Assembly: GCA_964584315.1 (NCBI GenBank)
Contig: CAZOZO010000011.1
Span: 1-64,000, forward strand
Direction of reading: 5' to 3'
DNA length: 64,000 bases
DNA from: CAXXOK01 sp964584315
GTDB taxonomy: Bacteria; Bacillota; Clostridia; Christensenellales; Aristaeellaceae
Under the pieces are notes generated by a model that saw only the letters and a list, made by a program, of their open reading frames with translations, did not search any database and was not told where the DNA came from. Below, in pieces: positions 52,213 through 62,093 of the stretch. Both the position numbers and the translations under genes were made by a program. Positions within the stretch are counted from its first letter, which is position 1, and every line of letters begins with the position of its first letter.

Positions 52213-52264
52213 TTGGGGCGCTGCCCTAAGCCCCGCAAGGGGCATTGCCCCTTGACCCCTTTTC
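52213..52264. repeat. Intergenic repeat-like element
   Basis: GGGGCGCTGCCCTAAGCCCC followed by GCAAGGGGCATTGCCCCTTG and ACCCCTTTT looks like the dispersed 'gggctttgccccta.. accccta' hairpin elements found between genes in many Clostridia. Only one copy is visible in this window, so calling it a repeat is an inference. Confidence 0.35.
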
Positions 52265-52270
52265 TGCTCC

Positions 52271-53722
52271 TTAATTCTTGCTCGGGTCGTCATGCATCGC
52301 CGATGCGCCCATGCCCTCGATATTCCAGTCGATCACCTTGGGGATCACCTCGCCCATCAGCACGCGCGCATCCGCCAGCGCCTGATCCGCAATGGCCGCA
52401 AACAGCTGCGCCGCCACATCGCCGTTATAGCCGCTGTCGATATACGCCTGATCCATCTGCGGCATGTTTGCGATCAGCTGCTCCTCCATCGCGCGCCAGT
52501 GCCTGCGGATGGGGTAGCCCCAGTTGGTCCTGTCCAACGAGCCCAGCGTGTCCAGCCAGCGGTAGACCGAGTAGGCGCTGCGCTCGTCATACGTTTTGCA
52601 GTCAAAGGTATAGGCTTCGGGCGTGGTGGTCAGGTTGCCGTACAGCGGTAAAAACACGCTGAACTCGCTGTTGGCCAGCGCCACCCAGTACACGGTGGGC
52701 AGCTCCGGCCGGTACCAGAACAGATGCACCGTGAACGCGCGGTTGATGCCGATGGGCCGCCACTCCGGGTGCTCGTTCACGTTATAGATCGTATCCTCAT
52801 AGCGGTAGCGGGTCAGCTCCATCACGTCCTGCAGCTTCACGGGCATATCCGGCGCAAAGAACATCTCATACGTGTGGTTCACGTCGTAGTTCTTCTCCTT
52901 GCTGGGGGCAAAGTACCGCTGCCCCGCCCAAACGCGGATCTGGCTGTAGTCGCGGTGCGGCTCGCCATACGTCAGCGCGGCATGGGGCTTGCCGTCCAGC
53001 GTTTGCAGGAAGCCCTGCTCCTCCGCCAGCTGCCAGAAATCCGGCGAGGCGATCACGTTTGCCGTGTCCGCCACGTCCACGCAGCCGATCAGCGCATCGT
53101 TGGCGATCACGGCGGCCTTATCGTCCGGCACGCGCACGGCCAGCCAATGGTGGCCGGAGTAGATCTCGATGTACCACGCCTCGGCCTTGTCCGCGATCAC
53201 CACGCCGTTGCCCTCCGCGCTGCCAAGCTCCGTCACGATGCGGCCCAGCCGCTCGATGCCCTCGCGCGCGGTTTTGACATACGGGATGATGACCGTGGGG
53301 ATGGACTCCTCCGCGATGCCGTTTGGCACGTAGGGGTCATACTTGAGCACGTCCGCGCCGCCATAGATGCTCTCGGTGGCCGTCATGGACACGCCGTGCT
53401 GGTTCAGCGCGCTCTCCGCCCACACGCCCATGCCCATGGCGGGCGCGGCGGGCGTCATGGTGTACTGGCAGCTCTCGGCGGGCAGGTCGATGGTAAAGCC
53501 GTTGCCCACGCTCACGTAGTGGTACGGCGCAGGCAGCGTTTGGGCAGGCACCGTCACCAGCTGCGTGGTCTGGAATTCCTCGCCGTCCGCGGTGCGGCCG
53601 TAGATGAGCGAGCCGTCCGCGCTCGCGTTTCGCCCGACGATGATGGTCGTGCACGCGCCCGCGACCGCGGGGAACGCCAGCAGCAGTACAAGCAGCAGGG
53701 CAACCACCAGTTTCAGCATCAT
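52271..53722 (-). CDS. C69-family dipeptidase, exported form
   Basis: About 483 residues. A signal peptide (LKLVVALLLVLLLAFPAVAG) ends in AVAGA-C; signal peptidase I cutting after AGA would leave Cys as the first residue, exactly the nucleophile position of C69 enzymes (CTTIIVGRNASADGSLIYGR). YSGHHWLAVRVPDDKAAVIAN matches the second family motif. It would act outside the membrane on peptides. The start is either ATG 53722 or 53719, both behind AAAGAGGTGG. It is divergent from the sugar operon. Confidence 0.88.
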   Translation of the reverse strand: MMLKLVVALLLVLLLAFPAVAGACTTIIVGRNASADGSLIYGRTADGEEFQTTQLVTVPAQTLPAPYHYVSVGNGFTIDLPAESCQYTMTPAAPAMGMGVWAESALNQHGVSMTATESIYGGADVLKYDPYVPNGIAEESIPTVIIPYVKTAREGIERLGRIVTELGSAEGNGVVIADKAEAWYIEIYSGHHWLAVRVPDDKAAVIANDALIGCVDVADTANVIASPDFWQLAEEQGFLQTLDGKPHAALTYGEPHRDYSQIRVWAGQRYFAPSKEKNYDVNHTYEMFFAPDMPVKLQDVMELTRYRYEDTIYNVNEHPEWRPIGINRAFTVHLFWYRPELPTVYWVALANSEFSVFLPLYGNLTTTPEAYTFDCKTYDERSAYSVYRWLDTLGSLDRTNWGYPIRRHWRAMEEQLIANMPQMDQAYIDSGYNGDVAAQLFAAIADQALADARVLMGEVIPKVIDWNIEGMGASAMHDDPSKN

Positions 53723-53790
53723 GGCCACCTCTTTCCATTTTTACGGGTCTCGTGGGGGATGTGTCGACACGCCAGGTCATTCGTTGCCCT

Positions 53791-53841
53791 TACTATAGCA
53801 CGGCGCGCGTTTGACTGTCAATAATTGCCACTTAAGTGGCA
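53791..53841 (-). promoter_or_regulatory. Promoter and operator-like palindrome of the exported dipeptidase gene
   Basis: Minus strand TTGACA (53820-53815), 18-nt spacer, TATAGT (53796-53791). A perfect 16-bp palindrome TGCCACTTAAGTGGCA (53826-53841) lies 5 nt upstream of the -35, a usual place for an activator. Confidence 0.65.
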
Positions 53842-54014
53842 TGGCGGACGATGCGTCCCCTCCGCCGTGGTCAATGCCGCAGTAACCGAACCCGCGCCCC
53901 ATTCAATAGCGATACTGTATCACAATTTGCACAATAACCCCGCAATACTTTTAGACACCGGTTGGAGAAAATCTCGGTTTTATTTCCATTTATGTGCATA
54001 TAGTACAATTTTAC

Positions 54015-54043
54015 TTGATTATTTTGTGTTTTTATCATATATT
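54015..54043 (+). promoter_or_regulatory. Probable promoter of the sugar operon
   Basis: TTGATT (54015-54020), 17-nt spacer, TATATT (54038-54043), in an AT-rich stretch ~100 nt before the RpiR gene. The wider spacer 53842-54142 has no supported gene. Confidence 0.55.
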
Positions 54044-54142
54044 GTAATGGAGAAATTATTCAGGCATACTCACATTACAGCAATAAGGCAAGTGGTGCGC
54101 ACGGCACGGTGGTGAGTAGGCCCCATGACAAGGAGGCGTACC

Positions 54143-55036
54143 ATGGCTACCCCCGAGAAGGTGAACCGCATCCTGCCGATGGCAAGGTTCCTGCTGCCCT
54201 CCATCACCCCGGCGGAGCGCAAGGCCTGTGCATACCTGGTGGATAACCCGCTCAAGGTGGCGCGCATGACGCTGGTGGAGTTCGCCAAGGCGTCGCGCAG
54301 CAGCCAACCCTCGGTCATCCGGCTATGCAAGCGCATCGGCGTGAGCGGCTTTGCGGAGCTCAAATCCTCGCTGGCGGTGCAGCTGGCGGAGGAAGGGCGC
54401 ATCGGCATCGATTTCGATTACGAGAAGGCGACCCTGTTCAGCAACGACATCGTCAAGACGGTCGACATGGTGTTGCAGGGCAGCATCCGCATCCTGCACG
54501 ACATGCTCGCGCAGGAGAAGAACGACTACGACCACGCCGTGGAGCTGCTGCTCAAGGCCAAGCGCATCCAGTTTCTGGCCATCGGAGACGGCATGATCCC
54601 CTGCAAGTTTGCATGCTTCAAGTTTTTGCGGCTGGGCTACGACTGCATCGCCGAGAGCGACCCCGACCTGATGATGATCGCCACCTGCAACTTAAAGCGC
54701 GGCGACGTGGCGCTGGCCATCTCCCACTCGGGCCACAGCCGGCTGGTGAACGACGCGCTGCGCGTGGCCCGCGAAAACGGCGCCACCACCCTGTGCATCA
54801 CCGGCCGCGAGCGTTCCCCCATGACGGCGCACAGCGACGTGACGCTGCTCACCGGCACCGCGGATACCACCGTCAGCCTGGACGTGGTGGCCCGCCGCAT
54901 CGCGGAGCAGGCGATTTTGGAAGCGCTGTACTACTGTGTGGAAAAATACCTGGAACCGAATTCGCTCACCAGGCTGCGCTATGTGTCGCGCGTGCTGCGG
55001 GTGAATAAGGTAAAAGATGAAACGAAGGAAGAGTAG
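54143..55036 (+). CDS. RpiR-family transcriptional regulator of the sugar operon
   Basis: 297 residues, ATG 54143 with AAGGAGG upstream. N-terminal RpiR helix-turn-helix (TPAERKACAYLVDNPLKVARMTLVEFAKASRSSQPSVIRLCKRIGVSGFAELK) and C-terminal SIS sugar-phosphate-binding domain (~130-270: LLKAKRIQFLAIGDG, DVALAISHSGHSRLVNDALRVARENGATTLCITG). The SIS domain senses a phosphosugar, probably a product of the kinase encoded downstream. It ends 3 nt before the transketolase gene, so it is part of the operon it is likely to control. Confidence 0.88.
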   Translation: MATPEKVNRILPMARFLLPSITPAERKACAYLVDNPLKVARMTLVEFAKASRSSQPSVIRLCKRIGVSGFAELKSSLAVQLAEEGRIGIDFDYEKATLFSNDIVKTVDMVLQGSIRILHDMLAQEKNDYDHAVELLLKAKRIQFLAIGDGMIPCKFACFKFLRLGYDCIAESDPDLMMIATCNLKRGDVALAISHSGHSRLVNDALRVARENGATTLCITGRERSPMTAHSDVTLLTGTADTTVSLDVVARRIAEQAILEALYYCVEKYLEPNSLTRLRYVSRVLRVNKVKDETKEE

Positions 55037-55039
55037 AGC

Positions 55040-55984
55040 ATGATCAGGTCTTTTCGGGACGCGTTGCGTGATTCCCTGATGGCACTTGCGCAGGTCGATG
55101 GCGATTTCGTGGTTTTGAACGCGGATTCCGCGCGCGTTTTGAACCTGGATGTCTTCAAGGCCACCTACCCCGGCCGCATCTTCTGTTACGGCATCAGCGA
55201 GGCGGATATGCTCAGCGCGGCGGCGGGCCTTGCCACCACGGGCATCACCCCTATCGTGGTAGGCTTCTCCGTGTTCGTGACCGAAAAGCCTTTTGAGCAG
55301 ATACGCCAGTCGATCTGCTACCCCAACCTGAACGTCAAGATCATTGCCACCCACGCGGGGCTGTGCGTTGGGCAGGACGGGGCCACCCACCAGAACCTGG
55401 AGGATCTGGCCATCATGCGCACGCTGCCCAACATGAAGGTGCTGGTCGCCGCCGATGCGGCGCAGACCTCCGCGGCCATCTCCGCGATGATGGCGCACAA
55501 GGGCCCCTGCTACCTCCGGCTTGGCCGCGACCTCGCGGAGGACATCTACCCCGAAAAGCCGGTCGTGCGCCTGGGCGGCAGCGACCTGATCCGCCCCGGC
55601 GCGGATGTCACGCTGGCCGCGTGCGGGCTGATGGTGGATCAGTCCCTCAGGGCGGCGGAGCTGCTCAAGGCCGACGGCATCGATGCCGCGGTGCTCAACC
55701 TGTACAGCGTGAAGCCGCTGGACGAGCAGGCCGTGCTCGCGCAGGCCAAACAGACCGGCGCCATCGTGACCGTGGAGGATCACACCATCTACGGCGGCCT
55801 TGGCGGCGCGGTGGCCGAGGCGCTGGCCCGCCACCTGCCCACGCCCATGGAGATCGTCGGCGTACAGGATACCTTCGGGGAATCGGGCACGCAGGATGAG
55901 CTTTTCCAGAAGTATGGGCTCACGGCGGCGCATATCGCCGCCGCCGCGCGGCGGGCCATGGCCCGCAAGGCCGCGCGCGCCTGA
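55040..55984 (+). CDS. Transketolase, C-terminal subunit
   Basis: 314 residues; equals the pyrimidine-binding and C-terminal domains of transketolase. FRDALRDSLMALAQVDGDFVVLNAD at the start, YCYGISEADMLSAAAGLA-like FCYGISEADMLSAAAGLA (the Glu activates thiamine diphosphate), HAGLCVGQDGATHQNLEDLAIMR, and VTVEDHTIYGGLGGAVAEAL near the end are family motifs. It must join the N-terminal subunit encoded next to form the active enzyme. Here the C half comes first; in most split transketolases the N half comes first. Confidence 0.88.
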   Translation: MIRSFRDALRDSLMALAQVDGDFVVLNADSARVLNLDVFKATYPGRIFCYGISEADMLSAAAGLATTGITPIVVGFSVFVTEKPFEQIRQSICYPNLNVKIIATHAGLCVGQDGATHQNLEDLAIMRTLPNMKVLVAADAAQTSAAISAMMAHKGPCYLRLGRDLAEDIYPEKPVVRLGGSDLIRPGADVTLAACGLMVDQSLRAAELLKADGIDAAVLNLYSVKPLDEQAVLAQAKQTGAIVTVEDHTIYGGLGGAVAEALARHLPTPMEIVGVQDTFGESGTQDELFQKYGLTAAHIAAAARRAMARKAARA

Positions 55985-56028
55985 GGCCCACGCATTTCCA
56001 CGAACGCTTGCAGATGGAAGGTCGTACT

Positions 56029-56850
56029 ATGCACAAAGGCTATGAGGAATACCGCACAATCGCCCGGGAGCTGCGCATCGACGTGCTGGATATGGTCTAC
56101 GAGGCCCGCTCCGGCCATTTGGGGGGCGCGTTCTCCATCATCGAGGTGCTCACGGCGCTCTACTTTCACGAGATGCGCTACGACCCCGCGCAGCCCCACG
56201 ACCCGGATCGCGACCGTTTCGTGCTCTCCAAGGGGCACACCGCGCCCGCGCTGTACGTGACGCTCGCCCACGCCGGGTTCTTCCCCCGCGAGCGGCTGAT
56301 GGACTCGTTCCGCACGGTGGGCTCCATGCTGCAGGGCCACCCGGACATGAAAAAGACCCCGGGCGTGGATATGACCAGCGGCTCGCTGGGCATCGGCCTG
56401 TCCGCAGCGGCGGGCATGGCGCTGGCCGCCAAGATACGCAGCAAGGGCTACAAGGTCTACTGCATGGTGGGCGACGGCGAGCTGGACGAAGGGCAGATTT
56501 GGGAGGCGGCGGCCACGGCGGTCTGTCAGGGGCTTGACAACCTGATCGCCTTTGTGGATATCAACGGCCTGCAAAATGATGATTTGACCTGCAACGTCAA
56601 GAACATGGGCGACCTGGCCGCCAAGTGGCGCGCCTTCGGCTGGAACGTGACCGAGGTGGACGGGCACAGCTTCGAGTCCATCATCCCCGCCATCGACCTG
56701 GCCCGCCGCCATACGGGCGGCCCCACCGTGATCCTGTGCCACACCACCAAGGGCAAGGGCGTCTCCTTTATGGAGAACGAGGTGGTATGGCACGGCAAGA
56801 CCCCCAACGAGGCGGAGTACCGTGCCGCCCGCGAGGAGCTGCTCCACTGA
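56029..56850 (+). CDS. Transketolase, N-terminal subunit
   Basis: 273 residues, ATG 56029 with GGAAGG upstream. The thiamine-diphosphate binding half: ARSGHLGGAFSIIEVLTALYF, RFVLSKGHTAPALY (catalytic His), GSLGIGLSAAAGMALAAK, and the GDG...N motif VGDGELDEGQIWEAA plus DINGLQNDD for metal and diphosphate. It pairs with the product of the preceding gene. In a sugar operon it would transfer a two-carbon unit between the operon's sugar phosphate and glycolytic aldoses. Confidence 0.9.
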   Translation: MHKGYEEYRTIARELRIDVLDMVYEARSGHLGGAFSIIEVLTALYFHEMRYDPAQPHDPDRDRFVLSKGHTAPALYVTLAHAGFFPRERLMDSFRTVGSMLQGHPDMKKTPGVDMTSGSLGIGLSAAAGMALAAKIRSKGYKVYCMVGDGELDEGQIWEAAATAVCQGLDNLIAFVDINGLQNDDLTCNVKNMGDLAAKWRAFGWNVTEVDGHSFESIIPAIDLARRHTGGPTVILCHTTKGKGVSFMENEVVWHGKTPNEAEYRAAREELLH

Positions 56851-56974
56851 CCGAAGGCATGGCGCGCCGCCGGAAGCGCATCGCGCGCATTTGACCGGCC
56901 CGCCGCAGGCGCACGGGCCCGCACAGGGCGCGAAAGCGGCGCGCGTTTTTCCCCACGAGACGGAGGTTTTGGAC

Positions 56975-58489
56975 ATGACGAAGGACATCCTCATCGGCTG
57001 CGATGTGGGCACCTCGGGCACCAAGGCGGTGGCCGTCACGCCGGATGGCCGGGTGCTGGCCGGCGCGCACCGCGCCCATACCATTATGGCCCCCCACCCC
57101 AACTGGGGCGAGCAGTGGCCGCAGGTATGGCTGGACGCGATGGCCCAGACCGTGGCCGAGGTGGCCGCTCAGGTGGACAGGGCCCGCGTGGCAGGCCTGT
57201 GCGTGAGCGCGCTGTACGGCGGCACCGGCGTCATGCTGGACGCGGCTATGCAGCCCGTGCGCCCCGCCATCATCTGGATCGACCGGCGCGCGACGGAGGA
57301 GAGCGAGTTCGTCCGCGAGCACATCGGCGCGGAAACGCTGTTTGCCACCACCAAAAACGGCATCGACAGCTACTTTGGCTATATCAAGCTCCTGTGGGTC
57401 AAACGGCACGAGCCGGAGCTGTACGCCCGCATCAAGACCATTTTGCCCATCCACAGCTACCTTGTGTACCGTCTGACCGGCGCGGTGGCGACCGACCTGT
57501 CCGCGGCGGGCAACCTTGGCGGCCTGTACGACTTCGACCGGCATGGCTGGTCGGCGGAGATGGCGGACCTGCTGGGCCTTGACCTTGCGCACCAGCCCGC
57601 CGTGCTCAAAGCCTCCACCGATATCGCGGGCGGGCTGAACGCGGAGTTTGCCGCCACGCTGGGCCTCGCGCAGGGCACGCCCGTGCTGTGCGGAACGGTG
57701 GATTGCCTGGCCGCGATGCTCTCCATGGGCTGCGTGGCAGAGGGCGACAATGCCGCCATCCTGGGCACGTCGCTCAACTGGGGCTACCTGACGGGCCAGC
57801 GACCCGCCGACCCCAACCTCGTATCCATGCCCTACTGCCTCTCCCCGGAGAAGCTCACCTACGTATACGGCGGCGCGTCCACCGCGGGCGCTTTGCCCCG
57901 CTGGTTCATGCAGAATTTTGTGGGCAGTGAAACGCAGGCGGATTACGCCCGCATGGAAGCGGAGGCCGTGAACATCCCCGCAGGCGCGGAGGGGCTTATC
58001 CTGCTGCCGTACTTTATGGGCGAGCGCACCCCCGTATGGGACGAAAACGCCAGCGGCCTGTTCATGGGCCTGTCGCTCACGCACACGCGGGGGCATATGT
58101 ACCGGGCCATACTGGAATCCTCCGCCTATGCGCTGCGCGACATCATCGAATCGATGGCCGCGGGCCAGCGCGTGTCGCGGGTTTACCTGACCGGCGGCGG
58201 CGCCAAATCCCCCCTGTGGCGGCAGATCTTCGCGGATGTGACGGGCCTTGAGGTGGTATCGCCCGTAAACCCGCTGGAAGCCCCCGTGGGCGACGCGTTC
58301 ATGGTGGGGCTGGCCACGGGGCTGATCGACCGGCCGGAGCGCATCGCTGCCTGGACAGAGCTGGGCGAGCCGCACCTGCCAAACGCCGAAAACCACGCCC
58401 GTTACGACCGCCTCTTTGCGGTGTATCGCTCCCTCTACCAGAACGCCAAGGGCGACATGAAGGCCCTGCGCGAAGCCGCCCGCCCCTGA
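56975..58489 (+). CDS. FGGY-family carbohydrate kinase
   Basis: 504 residues, ATG 56975 behind ACGGAGG. N-terminal ILIGCDVGTSGTKAVAVTPDG (phosphate-1 loop), DRRATEESEFV substrate region, C-terminal ILGTSLNWGYL, LLPYFMGERTPVWDENASG and YLTGGGAKSPLWRQIFADV (adenosine loop) are FGGY hallmarks. It phosphorylates a pentulose, pentitol or shorter polyol; relatives include xylulokinase, erythritol kinase and apulokinase. The specificity is not readable from the motifs; neighbours favour an uncommon sugar. Confidence 0.88.
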   Translation: MTKDILIGCDVGTSGTKAVAVTPDGRVLAGAHRAHTIMAPHPNWGEQWPQVWLDAMAQTVAEVAAQVDRARVAGLCVSALYGGTGVMLDAAMQPVRPAIIWIDRRATEESEFVREHIGAETLFATTKNGIDSYFGYIKLLWVKRHEPELYARIKTILPIHSYLVYRLTGAVATDLSAAGNLGGLYDFDRHGWSAEMADLLGLDLAHQPAVLKASTDIAGGLNAEFAATLGLAQGTPVLCGTVDCLAAMLSMGCVAEGDNAAILGTSLNWGYLTGQRPADPNLVSMPYCLSPEKLTYVYGGASTAGALPRWFMQNFVGSETQADYARMEAEAVNIPAGAEGLILLPYFMGERTPVWDENASGLFMGLSLTHTRGHMYRAILESSAYALRDIIESMAAGQRVSRVYLTGGGAKSPLWRQIFADVTGLEVVSPVNPLEAPVGDAFMVGLATGLIDRPERIAAWTELGEPHLPNAENHARYDRLFAVYRSLYQNAKGDMKALREAARP

Positions 58490-58559
58490 GCGGCGGCACA
58501 GATGACCGAATCATAAGGCACGTATAGCCTTTTGAGAATTTTAACGGAGGTGTGACCCT

Positions 58560-59519
58560 ATGAAGAAAATCCTGGTTGCCATCGTTGCCCTGGTGCTCGC
58601 CCTCGCGCCTATCATGAGCGTGGCGGCGGAAGCCGTGCAGTACGCCAAGACCGAGTACCACCTGGTTTTTATCCCCAAGCTGGTGCACGAGTGGTATGAG
58701 GACGTGAAGGCCGGTATCGACACTGCCGTCGCCGAGCTTGCCGCGCAGGGCATTACCGTGACCTACTCCTGGGATCCGCCCACGGACGCGGTCGTGACCG
58801 ACCAGATCGCCAAGATCGAGGGCGCCGTGGCCACCAATCCCGACGCCGTCTCCATCGCCGTGATCGATGCCTCCGCCACCACCAGCTTCATCAATGAGCT
58901 GGTCGCCAGCGGCGTCAAGATGTGCACTTTCGACTGCGACGCGCCGGACTCCAACCGTTACTACTACTGCGGCCACGCCGGCAACTATGACGACGGCTTC
59001 TACATGGGCGAGACCCTGGCCAAGCAGCTGGACTTCAAGGGCGAAGTCGCCATCCTCGCCGGCACGCTGAGCGCCGGCAACCATCAGGATCGCGTGAAGG
59101 GCTTCAAGGCCGCCATCGCCCAGTACCCGGATATGACCATCGTGGCCGAGCAGGCGGATAACGACTCCGTCGAGACCGCGCTGGACGTGATGGAAGGCTG
59201 GATCTCCGCGTACCCGAACCTCAAGGGCGTCATCGGTGTGAACGCCGCCAGCCCCATCGGCGCCGCCCGTGCGGTGACCGACGCCGGCAAAGTGGGCCAG
59301 ATCCTGATCGTTGGCATGGCCGAGAACCAGGAAGCCATGGAGTATGTCAAGAGCGGCACCATCCTTTGCACGCTCAAGCAGCAGGTGCCCACCTATGGCT
59401 ACAACAGCGTGTTCAACATGCTGCTGATCGCCGATGGCAAGGAGCCCACCGTGAAGGTGGACGAGATCCCCGCCATCTACGTGACCAGTGAGAACGTCGA
59501 CCAGTTCCTGACCAAGTAA
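58560..59519 (+). CDS. Sugar ABC transporter substrate-binding protein (ribose type)
   Basis: 319 residues. Signal peptide MKKILVAIVALVLALAPIMS ending VAAEA; no lipobox cysteine, unlike most Gram-positive binding proteins. The mature part is a periplasmic-binding-protein-like domain of the RbsB class: YHLVFIPKLVHEWYEDVKAGID, DAVSIAVIDASATTSFINELVASGVKMCTFDCD, GVIGVNAASPIGAARAV and ILIVGMAENQEAMEYVKSGTI. RBS ACGGAGG. A strong hairpin follows it (59553-59588), fitting its need for higher expression than the ATPase and permease. Confidence 0.9.
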   Translation: MKKILVAIVALVLALAPIMSVAAEAVQYAKTEYHLVFIPKLVHEWYEDVKAGIDTAVAELAAQGITVTYSWDPPTDAVVTDQIAKIEGAVATNPDAVSIAVIDASATTSFINELVASGVKMCTFDCDAPDSNRYYYCGHAGNYDDGFYMGETLAKQLDFKGEVAILAGTLSAGNHQDRVKGFKAAIAQYPDMTIVAEQADNDSVETALDVMEGWISAYPNLKGVIGVNAASPIGAARAVTDAGKVGQILIVGMAENQEAMEYVKSGTILCTLKQQVPTYGYNSVFNMLLIADGKEPTVKVDEIPAIYVTSENVDQFLTK

Positions 59520-59552
59520 GGCCGCAAGCCTTCAAGGCGGGATACACTCACG

Positions 59553-59588
59553 TTCCGGTTGGCCCGGCATATGCCGGGCCAATCGGAA
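59553..59588 (+). terminator. Hairpin between binding-protein and ATPase genes
   Basis: TTGGCCCGGCAT (59559-59570) pairs perfectly with the following 12 nt; outer TTCCG/CGGAA pairs extend it to about 17 pairs. No T run. It probably stabilises the upstream message or causes partial termination. Confidence 0.6.
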
Positions 59589-59605
59589 TATGGAGGAAAA
59601 GACCA

Positions 59606-61093
<1,488 letters not shown>

Positions 61094-61102
61094 GGTGCGC
61101 TT

Positions 61103-62071
61103 ATGAATTGTGAAACGATAAACCCGCGCAAGCGGTTTCTGGCGAACATGCCCACCGCCGGGATGATCTTCATCATCCTGGTGGCGCTGTGCGCGGTGCT
61201 GGGCATCGTCAAGCCCGCCTTCCTCTCGCAGTACAACATCATGTCGCTGAGCCGCTCCGTATCGTATAAAACGATGGTGGCCTTCGGGCAGACGCTGGTG
61301 CTGCTGACCGGCGGCATCGACCTGTCGGTGGCAGGCATGGCGGGTATGGCGGGCATCTTTGTGACCACGCTGATGGTCGACGTGGGGCTGGACCCCTACC
61401 TGTCCATGGCGATTGTGATCGCCGGGGCGTTCCTGTGCGGGCTGCTGAACGGCTTTTTCATCACCAAGATGAAAATGGTGCCCTTCGTGGTCACGCTGGC
61501 TACGGGCAGCATCTTTACCGGCGTAATCTATGTGGTCACGAAGGGCTCGCCCATCATGGGCATCCCAGAGAAGGCCACAAGCCTTGGGCAGGGCGTTATC
61601 TCCGGCATTTTGCCCTATCCCGTGGTGCTGATGATGATCCTTGCGGCGGTGCTGGTGTATATGCTGCGCTTGACGCCGTTTGGGCGGCACATCTACGCCG
61701 TGGGCGGCAACCAGTACGCTGCGGAGATCGCGGGCATCAAGACCGCCAAGGTTACCTCGCTGGTGTACGGGCTGTCGGCCGTCACGGCGGCCATCGCGGG
61801 CATCATGATCACCTGCCGCCTTGGCACCGCGCAGCCCACCGTTGGCGCGGACTGGGTCATGCCCTCGGTAACGGCCGCGTGCATCGGCGGCACCTCGCTC
61901 AGCGGTGGGCGCGGCGGTATTATCGGTTCCATCGTGGGCGGCGTTTTCATGGGCGTGATCTCCAATGCCATTGTAATCCTGAACGTATCCCCCTACTGGG
62001 AGAATGTCGTGATCGGCGCGGTCGTGCTGGTCGCCATCGCGATCGACCGTTTTAAGACCATCAACAGCTAA
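61103..62071 (+). CDS. Sugar ABC transporter permease (RbsC type)
   Basis: 322 residues with about nine or ten membrane helices, for example GMIFIILVALCAVLGIV, MVAFGQTLVLLTGGIDLSVAGMAGMAG (the family's G-IDLSVG motif), GAFLCGLLNGFFITK, and AACIGGTSLSGGRGGIIGSIVGGVFMGVI near the end. Only one permease gene is present, so a homodimer is expected. It starts 9 nt after the ATPase stop. Confidence 0.92.
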   Translation: MNCETINPRKRFLANMPTAGMIFIILVALCAVLGIVKPAFLSQYNIMSLSRSVSYKTMVAFGQTLVLLTGGIDLSVAGMAGMAGIFVTTLMVDVGLDPYLSMAIVIAGAFLCGLLNGFFITKMKMVPFVVTLATGSIFTGVIYVVTKGSPIMGIPEKATSLGQGVISGILPYPVVLMMILAAVLVYMLRLTPFGRHIYAVGGNQYAAEIAGIKTAKVTSLVYGLSAVTAAIAGIMITCRLGTAQPTVGADWVMPSVTAACIGGTSLSGGRGGIIGSIVGGVFMGVISNAIVILNVSPYWENVVIGAVVLVAIAIDRFKTINS

Positions 62072-62093
62072 AAACACACAGGGAGGCAATCCT

